Assembly: GCF_014851585.1 (NCBI RefSeq)
Contig: NZ_JACVAB010000011.1
Location: forward strand, 1 to 61,279
Length of the DNA stretch: 61,279 nt
Reading direction: 5' to 3'
Origin: Agrobacterium sp. AGB01
Lineage (GTDB): Bacteria > Pseudomonadota > Alphaproteobacteria > Rhizobiales > Rhizobiaceae
Under the pieces are notes generated by a model that made no database searches, was not told the DNA's origin, and worked only from the letters and a program-made list of their open reading frames with translations. Shown in pieces: positions 60,317-61,279 of the stretch (position 1 is its first letter; every line of letters starts with the position of its first letter). Both the position numbers and the translations under genes were made by a program.

Positions 60317-61279
60317 CCCATCAACCCTCTTCCTCCTTCAATTTGGGCCGGGCCAGCCTTGCGGTTCGTCTGCTCTCCGGGCGATTATCATTGCGGCTTG
60401 ATGGCCGTGCATGTGTGGTGGCGGTGCTGCTTCTTGCTGTGTCTGCCATCATCACGGTCGCATCACTGCTGAGCGGCAAATATCCGATTGCCCTGTCTGA
60501 CGCCCTGAATGCACTCGCCGGCCAAGGCGATGATATGGTGCAGATGATCGTGGTGGAATGGCGTCTGCCACGGGTGGTGCTGGCATTCCTGCTCGGCGGT
60601 GCGCTCGGCATGAGTGGGGCGATCTTCCAGTCATTGACCCGCAATCCCTTGGGCTCGCCCGATATCATTGGTTTCTCGGCCGGCTCCTATACCGGAGCAC
60701 TGGTCGTCATGCTGCTGCTGTCAGGTGGTTATTATCAGACGGCGGCAGGTGCGCTGATTGGTGGCATCATCACGGCGATGGCCGTCTATCTGCTGGCCTA
60801 TCGGCGTGGTGTGCAGGGTTTTCGGCTGATCATCGTCGGTATTGGTGTGGCCGCGATGCTATCAGCCTTCAACGCCTGGATGATCCGCGAGGCCGATCTG
60901 CAGGTGGTGATGTCGGCTGCCATCTGGGGGGCAGGCTCGCTCAACGGTCTTGGCTTCGAACAGCTTCTGCCTGTCGTCGTCGTGCTTTGCATCGTGGTGC
61001 CGCTGACGCTCCTCCTAGCCCGGCCAATGCGCCAGCTTGAGATGGGCGACGATGCGGCTCGCGCTTCCGGCGTCAATGCCAACCGTACACGCGCTTTGCT
61101 GACGATACTCGGCGTGGCACTGACGGCTATCGTCACGGCTGCAGCAGGCCCGATCTCCTTCATTGCACTGGCTGCACCACAGATCGCACGACGGCTGACG
61201 CGCGGGGCCGGTGTCGCGTTGATACCGTCTGCCTTGATGGGTGGTCTTCTGCTTCTGGCTGCCGACTGGGCTGCACAAC
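60313..61279 (+). CDS. FecCD-family iron-siderophore permease 2 (cut by the window edge)
   Basis: The ATG overlaps the first permease stop by 4 bases. The frame is open to the window end, giving 322 residues without a stop. It reads WRLPRVVLAFLLGGALGMSG, SLTRNPLGSPDIIGFSAGSY, AAGPISFIALAAPQIARRLT and GVALIPSALMGGLLLLAADW, so nearly the whole permease is present. It is of FepG type. An ATPase gene should follow outside the window. Confidence 0.93.
   Translation, partial: MTHQPSSSFNLGRASLAVRLLSGRLSLRLDGRACVVAVLLLAVSAIITVASLLSGKYPIALSDALNALAGQGDDMVQMIVVEWRLPRVVLAFLLGGALGMSGAIFQSLTRNPLGSPDIIGFSAGSYTGALVVMLLLSGGYYQTAAGALIGGIITAMAVYLLAYRRGVQGFRLIIVGIGVAAMLSAFNAWMIREADLQVVMSAAIWGAGSLNGLGFEQLLPVVVVLCIVVPLTLLLARPMRQLEMGDDAARASGVNANRTRALLTILGVALTAIVTAAAGPISFIALAAPQIARRLTRGAGVALIPSALMGGLLLLAADWAAQ

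Noticed and set aside
1..61279. CRISPR array, rRNA genes, replication origin or complete prophage
   Set aside because: No regularly spaced repeats, rRNA motifs, rep/par genes or phage structural genes were seen on either strand.

Overview
The window looks like accessory and niche-adaptation DNA of an alphaproteobacterium of the Rhizobiales, most likely the Brucella/Ochrobactrum group. The evidence is a BA14K-type surface protein, three DUF982 proteins, a PmtA-like methyltransferase, EcfG-like promoter pairs (GGAAC followed 16-17 bases later by a GTT-containing element) and a ROSE-type RNA thermometer ahead of a small heat-shock gene. The species assignment is inferred from protein families, not from a marker gene; there is no rRNA, no certain tRNA, no CRISPR array and no replication gene.

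Layout. 1-4.5 kb: end of an autotransporter, a membrane protein, a serine resolvase with palindromes in front of it, a frameshifted gene, a PlsC-type acyltransferase and a BA14K protein. 4.5-8.1 kb (minus strand): a cassette of small gene, SRAP, DUF982, VapC, VapB, N6-methylase-like protein and two unknowns. 8.1-12.6 kb: gene-poor, decayed DNA with a broken VOC gene, a broken histidine phosphatase, an IS1182-type transposase fragment, a broken HAF-repeat gene and a dispersed hairpin repeat. 12.7-17.3 kb: a PmtA-like methyltransferase and a 1173-residue hybrid histidine kinase. 17.4-25.4 kb: a glucose dehydrogenase remnant, then a full siderophore-uptake operon (AraC regulator, TonB receptor, binding protein, permease, ATPase, siderophore-interacting reductase).

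26-41 kb: a stress-protection island with ferritin-like proteins, a large catalase, a formaldehyde-dehydrogenase-like enzyme, NAD synthetase with a cysteine hydrolase, exonuclease III, a Ku remnant, small heat-shock protein, DUF892, a DUF883-like protein and an SDR. Several of these share EcfG-like promoters, which suggests one general-stress regulon. 41.4-45 kb: a second, partly broken copy of the SRAP-DUF982-VapBC-methylase cassette with different flanking cargo, followed by an Xre/RES toxin-antitoxin pair whose antitoxin is frameshifted. 45-52.5 kb: a membrane protein with a ClpP-like periplasmic partner, an FNR regulator, Nudix, a flagellin remnant, NTF2-like and MNT-HEPN proteins. 53.1 kb to the end: a second siderophore operon of FecI/FecR type (sigma, anti-sigma, STN-containing TonB receptor, binding protein, siderophore-interacting protein, two permeases), running off the window.

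The main themes are two independent iron-siderophore systems under different control, a co-regulated stress island, and a duplicated, recombining SRAP/toxin-antitoxin cassette. About a dozen genes carry frameshifts, mostly single bases in homopolymers. They cluster in accessory stretches, while the long operons are intact, so decay is more likely than uniform sequence error, but error cannot be excluded.
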